Shown piece after piece: positions 43,806-52,800 of a stretch of 64,000 nucleotides of DNA; the stretch's first letter is position 1, and each line of letters opens with the position of its first letter. The position numbers and the translations under genes were made by a program. The notes under the pieces were generated by a model. The model saw only the letters and a program-made list of their open reading frames with translations. It was not told the origin of the DNA and searched no databases. This DNA comes from Nitrospirota bacterium (GTDB taxonomy: Bacteria; Nitrospirota; Nitrospiria; Nitrospirales; Nitrospiraceae). Location: positions 62,001-126,000 of the forward strand of contig JAPLLG010000007.1 in assembly GCA_026387665.1 (NCBI GenBank), written 5' to 3'.

Positions 43806-43880
43806 AACGCTGAACGATGAACAAGGAAACGACTGTCACATCAGCGTCCCCGCTCCGCGTTCATCGTGCAGAGTTCAGTT
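43806..43880. repeat. Inverted array of GCTGAACGATGAAC words
   Basis: Left arm AACGCTGAACGATGAAC (43806-43822) and right arm GTTCATCGTGCAGAGTTCAGTT (43859-43880) pair with an internal insertion. It lies behind the stop of the small membrane protein gene. It is the fourth word type (after GTGCTGAG, GTAAAAAG and ACGTGAAA) found in this kind of location. Confidence 0.55.
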
Positions 43881-43890
43881 ATTCACTACC

Positions 43891-44017
43891 ACAGGCTGAT
43901 CAAAACGGTCATCCAACAAGGCCGCAGCCGATGGCAACACCGGAGGCGTAGCCTCTGGGCTACGTTGAGGATGTTGCCGAGGCGAGAACGAAGTTGGGGA
44001 CCGTTTTCATCAGCCGC
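43891..44017 (-). repeat. 126-bp palindromic 3' end element, copy C (tandem with D)
   Basis: Left ACAGGCTGATCAAAACGG pairs with right CCGTTTTCATCAGCC. Read on the minus strand, the head is the right end. The centre CGTAGCCCAGAGGCTACG keeps pairing by a C-to-G and G-to-C double change compared with copy B. It lies downstream of copy D relative to the FGE-fold gene, in the same orientation. Confidence 0.85.
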
Positions 44018-44023
44018 TCTCGC

Positions 44024-44150
44024 ACAGGATGCTCAAATAGACGATCCGACTAGGCCGCAAGGAGCCTGGCGACTGAGGCATACCCTCTGGGTACGTCGCA
44101 GGGAGACAGACGACTGAGAACGACGTTGGGCGTCTATTTCAGCATCCTGC
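44024..44150 (-). repeat. 127-bp palindromic 3' end element, copy D
   Basis: The right end GCAGGATGCTGAAATAGACG (minus strand) pairs with the left end ACAGGATGCTCAAATAGACG. Its first base on the minus strand is the last base of the TAG stop of the FGE-fold gene. It differs from copy G2 at only four positions. One of these (GCATACCC instead of GCGTACCC) breaks a pair in the central hairpin. Confidence 0.9.
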
Positions 44151-44968
44151 TAGGATTTGGCGCAGCGAAAGCCCGTATAACTATTGCGCGTCTCTGGCGG
44201 GAGCTTGAATCGTCCATAGGCGAGTAAATACTTGGGCAAGTCGGACCAAGACCCGCCTCGTAGCACTTTGAATGGTCCCTGCTCCGGTCCCTGAGGATTT
44301 CGTTCCGGCGCGTTGTCGTAATAGCTCGCGTCGTACCAATCCTGCACCCATTCCCATACATTGCCGGCCATTTGGTACAGACCGAAGGCGCTCTTGCCTG
44401 ACTCGTAGGACAGCGCTGGCATCAAGACCTGGCTGTAGCTGAACCGCGCGCCCAACGCGAAATTTGCCCGCTCCTTGGTTGGCAGCTGATTACCCCAGGG
44501 ATAGAGACGGCCATCCGTTCCTCTGGCCGACTTCTCCCATTCCGCTTCGGTGGGCAGCCGCTTCCCCTTCCATCGGCAATAGGCATCCGCGTCGGCCCAA
44601 TCCACGCCAATCACCGGACGATCGCCATGCTGCGACAGATCGACCATGTTCCATTGCCACGGCGCGACACGATGTGTGGCGGCAAGGAACGAGGCGTACT
44701 GTTCCGTCGTCACCTCGTGGAGATCCATAAAAAACGCAGGAAGCCAGACCTGATGTTTGGGCCGCTCATCCTCTAACGCCTGCCCTCCGTCCGATCCCAT
44801 GGCGAACGTCCCTTCAGGAATCTCGGCCATGGGAGTCTCCACTACTGCCGCCTGTTCAGCTGGTCTATTTTTCCGCAGGCGTTCAAGCTGAGCCTGCGCA
44901 CAGTCCGCACTTGCGAGCATGACAATCAAAAGAGGGATGAGAGAGGAAAATCCAAGCGAGAACCGCAT
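44150..44968 (-). CDS. Exported FGE-sulfatase-fold (SUMF1-like) protein without the catalytic cysteines
   Basis: The 272-residue protein has a signal peptide (MRFSLGFSSLIPLLIVMLASADCAQA), followed by a formylglycine-generating-enzyme fold: IPEGTFAMGSDGG, LHEVTTEQYASFL, GKRLPTEAEWEKSARG, NVWEWVQDWYD and LRGGSWSDLPKY. True FGE has two Cys within and after GGSW (GGSWxCxxxxC); here the region is GGSWSDLPKYLLAYGRF with none, so formylglycine formation is unlikely. It may bind or modify a periplasmic partner. ATG 44968 begins the signal peptide; an earlier TTG is an alternative. Tandem repeats lie on both sides. Confidence 0.85.
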   Translation of the reverse strand: MRFSLGFSSLIPLLIVMLASADCAQAQLERLRKNRPAEQAAVVETPMAEIPEGTFAMGSDGGQALEDERPKHQVWLPAFFMDLHEVTTEQYASFLAATHRVAPWQWNMVDLSQHGDRPVIGVDWADADAYCRWKGKRLPTEAEWEKSARGTDGRLYPWGNQLPTKERANFALGARFSYSQVLMPALSYESGKSAFGLYQMAGNVWEWVQDWYDASYYDNAPERNPQGPEQGPFKVLRGGSWSDLPKYLLAYGRFKLPPETRNSYTGFRCAKS

Positions 44969-45055
44969 GCGCGGTAGCATACACAAGCCTGCGCCATCGT
45001 GCGAGGGGCATGCGAGATCGGCTAGAAGATCGAGCCGGGATATATTGCGGAATAG

Positions 45056-45122
45056 GCAGGATCGTCAAAGCGGTCATCCAATGAGGCGAGAACAACGTTG
45101 GTGGCGGTTTTCACCAGCCGCT
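45056..45122 (-). repeat. Truncated palindromic 3' end element, copy G1
   Basis: It matches copy C at both ends but lacks about 60 central bases, including the central hairpin, between ATCCAA and GAGGCGAGAAC. It stands next to copy G2, as C stands next to D, separated by a similar short spacer. It lies upstream of the FGE-fold gene. Confidence 0.75.
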
Positions 45123-45127
45123 CGCGC

Positions 45128-45254
45128 GCAGGATGCTCAAATAGACGATCCAACTAGGCCGCAAGGAGTCTGGCGACTGAGGCGTACCCTCTGGGTACGT
45201 CGCAGGGAGACAGACGACTGAGAACGACGTTGGGCGTCTATTTCAGCATCCTGC
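45128..45254 (-). repeat. 127-bp palindromic 3' end element, copy G2
   Basis: The element is 123/127 identical to copy D by direct comparison. Its first base on the minus strand is the last base of the TAG stop of the methyltransferase gene. The central CGTACCC TCT GGGTACG hairpin is intact. With D it forms direct repeats that flank the FGE-fold gene. Confidence 0.9.
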
Positions 45255-45910
45255 TAGACAAGCCCGCCGACGACCCAATGCCGGTCATCCGGCACATCAA
45301 TCATCAACCGGCTCAAATTCATTTCCGCTAACTGCGCCGCCACCTCATCTTCCGTGAAGGCCGCGAGCAGCGAGTTATAAAAATCTCTCCTCAGAATGTC
45401 CGGCGCCCCGGAGGCATACAAATCGACGATGGCCTGCGCCGCTTCCGGCGACTCAGGCCTCAAGAGATCCATCACCAGCACCGGCGAGCCGGGCTTCACC
45501 GCTAATCGCAGATTATGCCAAAACTGAAGGGGGTTCGGCACATGGTGCAACAAACTATTGGAGATCGCGGCATCGGCCAGCTCACCCAGCGCAACGGTCT
45601 GGAAACGCTCACAGAGGAAAGTGATACGACCGGACAGGCCCGCCTGCCGCACCGCCTCCGCCGCCAACTGCACCATCGGGGCCGACGCATCGACGCCGGT
45701 CATCCGACAGCCAGGCATTGCGCGCGCAAAACGAATAGGTATATCGCCGGGGCCACAACCAAGATCGAGCACATGGCCCTCGGAGAAATCGGGGAAGTAT
45801 GTGCGAAAGCGATCGACGAAGCCCTGGTTCTCTTGCGAGAAATCCGCCGCCGCATACGCCTGGGCCTGCGCGTCATTCTCCATCAGTTCCGGTTCGAGTA
45901 TTCGGTTCAC
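45254..45910 (-). CDS. SAM-dependent class I methyltransferase
   Basis: The 218-residue cytoplasmic enzyme has the SAM-binding motif I VLDLGCGPGDIPIRFA near residues 47-62, motif II acidic residue in MTGVDASAPMV, and LHHVPNPLQFW as the post-II region. The substrate is unknown. It is similar in layout to UbiE/Coq5 and to small-molecule methyltransferases. It is divergent from HU, whose promoter lies in the 196-base interval. Its stop shares a base with repeat copy G2. Confidence 0.88.
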   Translation of the reverse strand: MNRILEPELMENDAQAQAYAAADFSQENQGFVDRFRTYFPDFSEGHVLDLGCGPGDIPIRFARAMPGCRMTGVDASAPMVQLAAEAVRQAGLSGRITFLCERFQTVALGELADAAISNSLLHHVPNPLQFWHNLRLAVKPGSPVLVMDLLRPESPEAAQAIVDLYASGAPDILRRDFYNSLLAAFTEDEVAAQLAEMNLSRLMIDVPDDRHWVVGGLV

Positions 45911-46023
45911 AGATCCCCCATCAGTCTTCTGTCTTGCTATTCCGCGATCAACTCTTGCCGCTGCAGCATCGTCCGCCCCTACGGATCCGACACTCAGCCC
46001 TAGAGCCTCGCAGGCTTCGTTGC

Positions 46024-46052
46024 TTGACCAAGTCAGAACGGCTTGCTATAAA
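46024..46052 (+). promoter_or_regulatory. Sigma-70-type promoter for the HU gene
   Basis: TTGACC at 46024-46029 and TATAAA at 46047-46052 are separated by exactly 17 bases. Transcription would start near 46059, with a 48-base leader before the GTG at 46107. It is the best match to consensus in the window. Confidence 0.75.
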
Positions 46053-46106
46053 AGTACGCACAGGGTTTCCCTGTCACTTTCCTTCCACTAGAGAAAAGGG
46101 AATCAC

Positions 46107-46379
46107 GTGAATAAAACTGAACTCATTGAAGCGATCGCCAAACATGCCAGCCTCTCAAAGGCCTCGGCAGGCAGAGCATTGGAAGGGGCATTGTCCGCGA
46201 TCAAAGCCACGCTCAAGAAAAAGCAGACTGTTGCTCTGGTCGGATTTGGCACGTTCAGAGTGAGCCACCGGGCCGCTCGCATAGGCCGCAATCCTCGTAC
46301 GGGCAAGGCCCTCAAAATCAAAGCAGCCAAAGTTCCAAAATTCAAGCCGGGCAAAGCACTGAAGGATGCATTGAACTAA
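46107..46379 (+). CDS. HU-family DNA-binding protein
   Basis: The 90-residue histone-like protein bends and compacts [32 protein letters not shown] is the helical dimer part, [25 protein letters not shown] is the conserved beta arm with the Pro at its tip, and the end is basic. The start is GTG with AAAAGGGAATCAC upstream, and a strong promoter lies 55 bases before it. It could equally be IHF-like, but the sequence follows HU. Confidence 0.95.
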   Translation: MNKTELIEAIAKHASLSKASAGRALEGALSAIKATLKKKQTVALVGFGTFRVSHRAARIGRNPRTGKALKIKAAKVPKFKPGKALKDALN

Positions 46380-46415
46380 ACCCTTCCTGAATCTCGTTTC
46401 CTGGCAATGTGTGTG

Positions 46416-46460
46416 CGGCCCCCTCCCGGAACCACCGGGCATGCAGATCGCAGGGGGCCG
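46416..46460. terminator. Double hairpin between convergent HU and MOSC genes
   Basis: An outer stem CGGCCCCCT/AGGGGGCCG (9 bp) encloses an inner stem CCCGG/CCGGG. It lies 37 bases behind HU and 49 bases behind the MOSC gene. On the minus strand it reads GCCCGGTGGTTCCGGGAGGGGGCCG, reminiscent of the conserved end region of bacterial group II introns. It may just be a terminator. The rest of 46380-46508 has no gene. Confidence 0.5.
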
Positions 46461-46508
46461 AACCACTCATCTAGCCAACCGTACCATACGAAACCTCACC
46501 CTCCGCTA

Positions 46509-46994
46509 TCAGCTCTTTACCTCTACGGCGTCGCCAGGCCTCGCCACTCCTCCGCGCAACACCTTCGCATAGACCCGGCTCCAGCCAGGATTCTTTTTCT
46601 GAGAGATCCGGTGATAGTCCCCATCCTGAAACCACTGAGCATTGTGGCGGCAAGGAACCGTATAGCTCGTCACTTCCAGCTGCACGTCCGGCCCGATCGA
46701 TAACCGCACGCCAGGTTTCATGAGGCTCCACTCCAAGCCAGCGAGCGTCAAATTCTCTCCCGATGACCCGGCCTCGATCGGATGACCTTCTGCTTGCAGC
46801 CGTTCGAGCAGTTCACGCGAAAAGAGGCAGACGGCCCGATCCGGCCCTCCATGCACTTTGAGATTTCGTTGCCGATCGCCCTCGACGCCGGCTTTGGCGA
46901 TCATAGCTTCCGGCACCGGACGTTTTGGCACACCCCCATCTGACACATTAATCTGGCACAGACAGGGATGGGATGGTCGCTCTGTTTCAGTCAC
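46509..46994 (-). CDS. MOSC domain protein
   Basis: The 161-residue protein is a stand-alone MOSC domain, a beta-barrel fold related to the C-terminal part of Moco sulfurase. The conserved block GVEGDRQRNLKVHGGPDRAVCLFS is near residues 36-59, and the Cys of the family lies in TVPCRHNAQWF near residue 114. Members in bacteria (YiiM, YuaD-like) reduce N-hydroxylated compounds or handle sulfur. This one has no Moco-binding partner next to it. It overlaps the prmA end by 8 bases. Confidence 0.88.
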   Translation of the reverse strand: MTETERPSHPCLCQINVSDGGVPKRPVPEAMIAKAGVEGDRQRNLKVHGGPDRAVCLFSRELLERLQAEGHPIEAGSSGENLTLAGLEWSLMKPGVRLSIGPDVQLEVTSYTVPCRHNAQWFQDGDYHRISQKKNPGWSRVYAKVLRGGVARPGDAVEVKS

Positions 46995-47859
46995 GCAACG
47001 CCCCTTCGCAGGATTCAGCTCTCAGCAACTCCAACGCCACCCACCCATCCTGTTCCCGCCGTCGAGAGAAGCAGGCGCCGGCCTTGGAAAAGGCCGCAAG
47101 CACTTCTGCTTCTTGATCGAGCAGCACGCCGGACAGCAAAAGCCGCGCGCCATGATTCACATAGGGCGCGAGTTCATCGCACAACACGAGCAACGTCTGC
47201 CGATCGAGATTCGCCAACACCAGGTCCGGCTTGATCCGCCCCGCCAGATCGCTCAACGTCCCGCAGACCAATTCCAATTCCTGTCCAAAACCATTCTCGC
47301 TTGCATAGTCCCTCGCGCAATCCACCGCGACAGGATCGCATTCCACTCCCACAGCCGAGACAGCCCCCAGCCGCAGGGCCACCATCGCCAGAATGCCGCT
47401 CCCAGACCCCACATCCAGCACGGACTCGCCGCCGTGAATAAGCTCTTCCAGCCATTCGAGCAACATCCTGGTCGTCGCATGATGCCCAGTCCCGAAGGCC
47501 TGTTTTGGGTCGAGCACAATCTCAATGTCCCCCGCCTGCAACTCCGCCGCCTCCCAGCTCGGCCTGATCACAATCCGCCGGCCGATCCTGATCGGCCTGA
47601 CCGACTGAGCCCATTGCCTGTTCCAGTCCTGGTCCGGCACCTGTTGCACCAACAGTTCGGCCGCGGCATCACCGAATTGTTGCAACAGAGCCCGAAGAGC
47701 CACCACATGATCGGCGCTCCACCGGTCGCTCGGCCAATAGAGATGAATCGTCTGACCATCCTGCCAGGCCCCCTGCGCGAAGGGGTCAGCCAGAGCGCCC
47801 AGCAGTTCGCCCGCATCGATATCGGTATGAATCGTGACCTCAATCCAATCCTGTGCCAT
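46987..47859 (-). CDS. prmA: Ribosomal protein L11 methyltransferase
   Basis: PrmA trimethylates ribosomal protein L11 with SAM. The 290-residue product has the family linker LDPKQAFGTGHHATTRMLLEWLE (near residues 116-138) before the SAM-binding motif VLDVGSGSGILAMVALRLGA and the NLDRQTLL motif after it. The N-terminal substrate-recognition domain is degenerate but of typical length. The MOSC gene starts 8 bases before its stop. It is divergent from the MutS-like gene by 60 bases. Confidence 0.92.
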   Translation of the reverse strand: MAQDWIEVTIHTDIDAGELLGALADPFAQGAWQDGQTIHLYWPSDRWSADHVVALRALLQQFGDAAAELLVQQVPDQDWNRQWAQSVRPIRIGRRIVIRPSWEAAELQAGDIEIVLDPKQAFGTGHHATTRMLLEWLEELIHGGESVLDVGSGSGILAMVALRLGAVSAVGVECDPVAVDCARDYASENGFGQELELVCGTLSDLAGRIKPDLVLANLDRQTLLVLCDELAPYVNHGARLLLSGVLLDQEAEVLAAFSKAGACFSRRREQDGWVALELLRAESCEGALRD

Positions 47860-47919
47860 GAAACCATGCCCTCTTCATTATTGACGGAGCCAGGCCCATC
47901 CAGTAAGGTCGAAGCGACC

Positions 47920-49794
47920 ATGCAGGACAACCAACGCCCCCCAGAAACTTCTTCGCGAGAACAGACGCTACAGCGGCTGCTGAGTCGAACGGCGCGATTG
48001 CTCGTGAAGGGTCATCGGGCCAGCGCCACCCTGACGCGCTGGCGATTGATCCTTTTCGTGACCGCGCTGCTCTGCACGATCACCCTCTACAGACTCGGCT
48101 GGTACCAAGCCGGCAATCTATCGCTCGGCAGCTTCCTCGCCTTCTTCCTGCTCGTCGCGAGTTATCATACCAGGCTGGAACAGCGGATTCATCGGATCCG
48201 CCTCTGGCAACATATCAAGCAGACACATCTGGCCCGCCTCCGCCTCGACTGGGACCGGCTCCCCGAACGGGCCTATCCAACGCCCGACAGCCATCTCTAC
48301 GCCAAGGATCTGGATCTCGTCGGCCCCCATTCATTGTTCCAACTGCTCGACACCACAGTCTCTTCGCACGGTCGCGAGCGCTTAGCCTCCTGGCTTCTCA
48401 CGCAGCCTCCGGCCCCTGACGAATGGGCGGAGCGCCAGACATTGATCCGCGAACTTGCGGCACGTTCACTCTTTCGAGATCGTTTCACGCTGGAAGCCCG
48501 TTTGCTCGGCGAGCAGGAAATCGACGGCCATCGATTGACCGCAGTCCTGCAACATCGCCTGGAGATTCCGCGGCTACACATCATCCTGCCCCTGCAAGCC
48601 ATCCTCGCAGCGACGACTCTTGGGCTCGGGCTCGCCGCGCTCCTGAATTGGTTGCCCAGCTACTGGATGTTCTCCTTCGGCCTCTACGCCCTGCTCTATT
48701 TCTTCACGGACCAGGGAGAGGAGTTACTCGAACAGGCTGTGGGCCTGCACCATGAAGTGGAAAAACTCGGCAAGGTCCTCGGATACATCGACCGCCACGC
48801 GAGACGATCTCCCTCAGCCCTCGCTCGCACCTGGGCTCCGCTCGCCAGCAGCGACCAGGCACCAGTTCGCCTGATCCGGCAGGCCGCGCGGATACTCCAT
48901 GCCGTCAGCATCAAAGCCCATCCGCTCGTGCACCTTGTCGCGAATGCCCTCTGCCCCTGGGACCTCTGGTACGTCAGGAAGCTGGGCCAGATTCAGGATC
49001 AGATCCGTGATCACCTGCCCCTCTGGCTGGATCGGCTGGCCGAGGTCGAAGCGGCGGCAGCCTTGGGCACCTTCGCTCATCTGCACCCCACCTATATCTG
49101 GCCGTCATCACTCCAAGCCAACAACCAGGAAAGCGGGGCCACAGCTCTCTGTTCCGCCCGCAATCTCGCCCATCCTCTGATCCCGGCTGCATCGCGCGTG
49201 GCCAACGACTTCTCGCTCCGGGGCCTCGGTCAAATTCTGCTCGTGACCGGCTCCAACATGTCCGGCAAGAGCACCTTCCTCCGTACCATCGGAATGAATC
49301 TGTGCCTCGCGCAAGCAGGCGCGCCGGTCTGCGCCAGTCAATTCGAATGGACCTGGCTGCGAATCGCCTGCTGCATCCGCGTGGACGACTCGCTCGACGC
49401 AGGCCTCTCGTTTTTCTATGCGGAAGTGAAACGGCTGAAATCGCTGCTCGACGCGACGACGGACCGGAGCCAACCACCGGTGCTCTTCTTGATCGACGAA
49501 ATTTTCAAGGGAACCAACAATCGTGAACGGTTGATCGGGAGCCGCTCCTTCATCACCGCCTTGGCCAAGAGCCACGGCTTCGGCCTCGTCACCACCCACG
49601 ATTTAGAATTGACGGAGCTGGAGCACAGCGTACCGAGCGTGACCAATGCCCACTTCCAGGAAACGGTGGCAGCAGGCGAACTGCTCTTCGACTACCAGCT
49701 CAGGCCAGGCCCCTGTCCCACGACCAACGCGCTGCGGATCATGCAGCTGGAAGGGCTGCCGGTCCCAGGAACCTCACCGGACCACACCGTCTAA
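47920..49794 (+). CDS. Membrane-associated MutS-like ATPase
   Basis: The 624-residue protein has a polar N terminus, two hydrophobic segments near residues 42-84, more hydrophobic helices near 220-260, and a C-terminal MutS-type ABC ATPase. Walker A TGSNMSGKSTFLRTIG begins near residue 443, followed by the signature-loop FFYAEVKRLK, Walker B VLFLIDEIFKGTNNRERL and the HDL switch region THDLELTELE. It lacks the mismatch-recognition domain and the Smr nuclease domain, so it is not MutS or MutS2. Members of this membrane subtype are of unknown function. ATG 47920 was chosen because the frame further upstream runs into prmA. Confidence 0.88.
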   Translation: MQDNQRPPETSSREQTLQRLLSRTARLLVKGHRASATLTRWRLILFVTALLCTITLYRLGWYQAGNLSLGSFLAFFLLVASYHTRLEQRIHRIRLWQHIKQTHLARLRLDWDRLPERAYPTPDSHLYAKDLDLVGPHSLFQLLDTTVSSHGRERLASWLLTQPPAPDEWAERQTLIRELAARSLFRDRFTLEARLLGEQEIDGHRLTAVLQHRLEIPRLHIILPLQAILAATTLGLGLAALLNWLPSYWMFSFGLYALLYFFTDQGEELLEQAVGLHHEVEKLGKVLGYIDRHARRSPSALARTWAPLASSDQAPVRLIRQAARILHAVSIKAHPLVHLVANALCPWDLWYVRKLGQIQDQIRDHLPLWLDRLAEVEAAAALGTFAHLHPTYIWPSSLQANNQESGATALCSARNLAHPLIPAASRVANDFSLRGLGQILLVTGSNMSGKSTFLRTIGMNLCLAQAGAPVCASQFEWTWLRIACCIRVDDSLDAGLSFFYAEVKRLKSLLDATTDRSQPPVLFLIDEIFKGTNNRERLIGSRSFITALAKSHGFGLVTTHDLELTELEHSVPSVTNAHFQETVAAGELLFDYQLRPGPCPTTNALRIMQLEGLPVPGTSPDHTV

Positions 49795-49802
49795 GGCATA
49801 GT

Positions 49803-52800
49803 GTGACGACACCCATCAGCACAGGACCTTCCGCGACATCCCATCCGCTCCGCGGCCTTCTCATCGCCCAGTTCATCGGCGCTTTCAACGACAATGCCTG
49901 GAAGCTGATGGTGGCCTTGCTCGCCATCCGGCAACTCGCCAGCACCATTGCGCCAGGACCGGAATTTGAAACCGCCGCGCAAACCCAGACAGCCCTGGCC
50001 TTTATCGTCTTTACCCTTCCACTGGCCCTGGTCTCCATCGTCGCCGGTGTCCTGGCCGATCGCGTCAGTAAACGCACCATCATCATCATGATGAAGTTGG
50101 TGGAGGTGCTCTTGATGGCTGCGGCCGCCGCAGCCCTCTGGAGCAATCCAGCCGGAGGCATCCTGCCGTTGATCGTGCTGGGCTGTATGGGCATCCACAG
50201 CGCGCTGTTCAGCCCGGCCAAGTACGGCATTCTGGCCGAACTCCTGCCGCACGAGAAACTGGCGGCGGGCAACGGGCAACTTGAAATGTGGACCTTCCTG
50301 GCCATCCTCACCGGAACCGCCGCGCCAGGTATTCTATTGTCCCTTTCCGGCTCCTCGCTCTGGTTGGCTCCGCTGTTCCTCGCGCTCCTCTCGCTCGGCG
50401 GATTGGCTGCAGCCTGGACCATTCCCCCCGTTCCAGCGGCGCGATCAGCAGGCGGCCTCTGCAATACCCTCCAGGGAGCCTGGTCGGCGCTGGCAATGGA
50501 TCGGATGCTCCGCCTCGCAGTGATCGGCGCGGTGTTCTTCTGGACCATCGCCAGCCTCTTCGCCCAAAACATTCTGATCTATGCGAAGGCGGTCCTGGGC
50601 CTGTCGGACTGGCAATCGGGCCTTCCACTCATGACGCTCTCCATCGGAATCGGTCTCGGCGCCAAATTGGTAGGACGACTGTCACAGGCCCGCGTAGAAT
50701 ATGGGTTGATCCCGCTGGGCGCGGCCGGAGTCGCTATCATATTGTCCGCCGTGGGATTTTTCGCGCCAGACCTGCCAGCAACGCTCGTACTCATGGGCCT
50801 CCTGGGTCTCGCGAGCGCGCTGATCTTTGTGCCGCTCAACGCCCTCATCCAATGGCGCGCGCCGAACGAGCGCCGGGGCTCGGTCATCGCCTTCGAAAAC
50901 ACCTGCGTCTTCACCGGCATTCTGCTCGGATCGCTTGGTGCAGGAGCCCTGGCTCAGAGTGGAGTCTCCACGACCGGAATCTTCCTCGTGACTGCCTCGT
51001 TCACCGTCATCGGCACTGGTTGGGCCCTCTGGCTCCTCCCGGACGCGCTACTCCGAGCGGTCTTGGTCGTCCTCACCAATAGTCTCTACCGTCTGCGGAT
51101 TGTCGGACATGAGCATGTCCCCCTCCAGGGTGGCGCGTTGCTGGTCCCCAACCATGTATCGTTCATCGACGGCTTCCTGCTGATCGCCAGCCTCGACCGG
51201 CCGATCCGCTTCGTCGTCGATTCTCACTATGCCGACCTGCCGATCCTCAAACCCTTCATGAAGCTGCTCGGCGTGATTCCGATCTCGTCGCAGGGCGGAC
51301 TCCGCCTCGTCCTGCGCGCGCTGCGCGAGGCAGGAGCGGCGCTCGACAAGGGCGAGATCGTCTGTCTCTTTCCGGAAGGCCAGATCACGCGAACCGGGAC
51401 CCTGCTCCCCTTTCGCCGGGGATTCGAACGGATCATGAAAGGCCAACGCGCCCCCATCGTTCCCGTTCATCTGGATCGCATCTGGGGCAGTATCTTCAGC
51501 TTCAATCGAGGAAAGTTTCTCTCGAAAATGCCGGAGCACATCCCCTATCCCGTGACCGTCTCATTCGGGGCGCCGCTGCCGCCAGAAACCTCGGCCCATG
51601 ATATCCGCCGCGCCATTCGCTCCCTCGGCGAAGCGGCCTGGCGCCTCCGCAAGCAGGACCGTTGCCCGCTGCACCGGGCCTTCATCCATGCCATGAGGAG
51701 ACATCCCTTCCGCTTCGCCATGGCGGACCAGACCCGCCCGCATGTCTCGTCGCTCCAGGCCCTGATCGGCTCCATCGTACTCGCCAGAACGCTGCGGCCT
51801 CTCTGGGAGGGCCAGCGCCATGTCGGCATCCTCCTCCCTCCGACCGTCGCAGCCGCACTCGTCAATGTGGCAGCGCCTCTCTGCGGGAAGACCAGCGTAA
51901 ACCTGAACTACACGGTCGGCAAAGCAGGCCTCGAAGCAGCCGCACGGCTCGCTGGCCTCCGCACGATCGTCACCAGCCGGACCTTTGTCGAGAAGGCCAA
52001 GTTGGATCTGCCGGACGGACCGGCGATTGTGTGGCTGGAAGACATCGCGCGTACGATCGGCCCAAGGCAGAAACTCGCCGCGAGTCTCCTCGCCCTCTGC
52101 GCCCCTGCCAGGCTGATCGAACTGGCCTGCGGGCAAAAGACCCCAGTGACGATGGACGATCTGGCGACCATTATTTTCAGCAGCGGCAGCACCGGCGAGC
52201 CCAAAGGGGTGATGCTCTCTCACTTCAACATCGACGCCAATGTGGAGGGAGCCAGCCAGATGCTCCACCTCTACCAGCAGGAACGAGTCCTAGGGATCCT
52301 GCCCTTCTTCCACTCATTCGGCTATCTCATCTTCTGGCTGATCATGCACAACAACGCGGGTATGGTCTTTCACCCCTCCCCACTCGACGTCACCGCCATC
52401 GGCGAGCTCGTGCGCCGCTACCGCCTCACGTTCCTCGTGACTACGCCGACCTTTCTCCAACTCTACCAACGCCGCTGCACCCCGGAGCAATTCAGTTCCC
52501 TGCGCGTGGTCCTGACCGGCGCGGAGAAACTGCCGCTCCGGCTCGCGCAGGCCTTCGAAGATCGATTTGGCATCGCCCCCATCGAGGGCTACGGCGTGAC
52601 CGAATGCGCCCCCGTCATCTCCGTCAATTGTCCTGATTTCCGCGCCGCCGGCTACTATCAGCCTGCCTCCAGGCGGGGAACCGTGGGCCAACCGCTGCCG
52701 GGCATCTCCGTGCAGATCGTCGATCCGGACAGCTTCGCGCCATTGCCGCCAGGCGTTCCCGGCATGTTGCTGGTCAGGGGTCCCAACGTCATGCAGGGAT

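Noticed and set aside
44150-45910. EgtB-EgtD-like ergothioneine pair
   Set aside because: The FGE-fold protein is exported and lacks the EgtB iron-site and N-terminal domain, and the methyltransferase is shorter and different from EgtD.
46858-47919. Long upstream extension of the MutS-like gene in the same frame
   Set aside because: It runs antisense through prmA and MOSC genes and contains no domain; the ATG at 47920 lies after the divergent prmA start.
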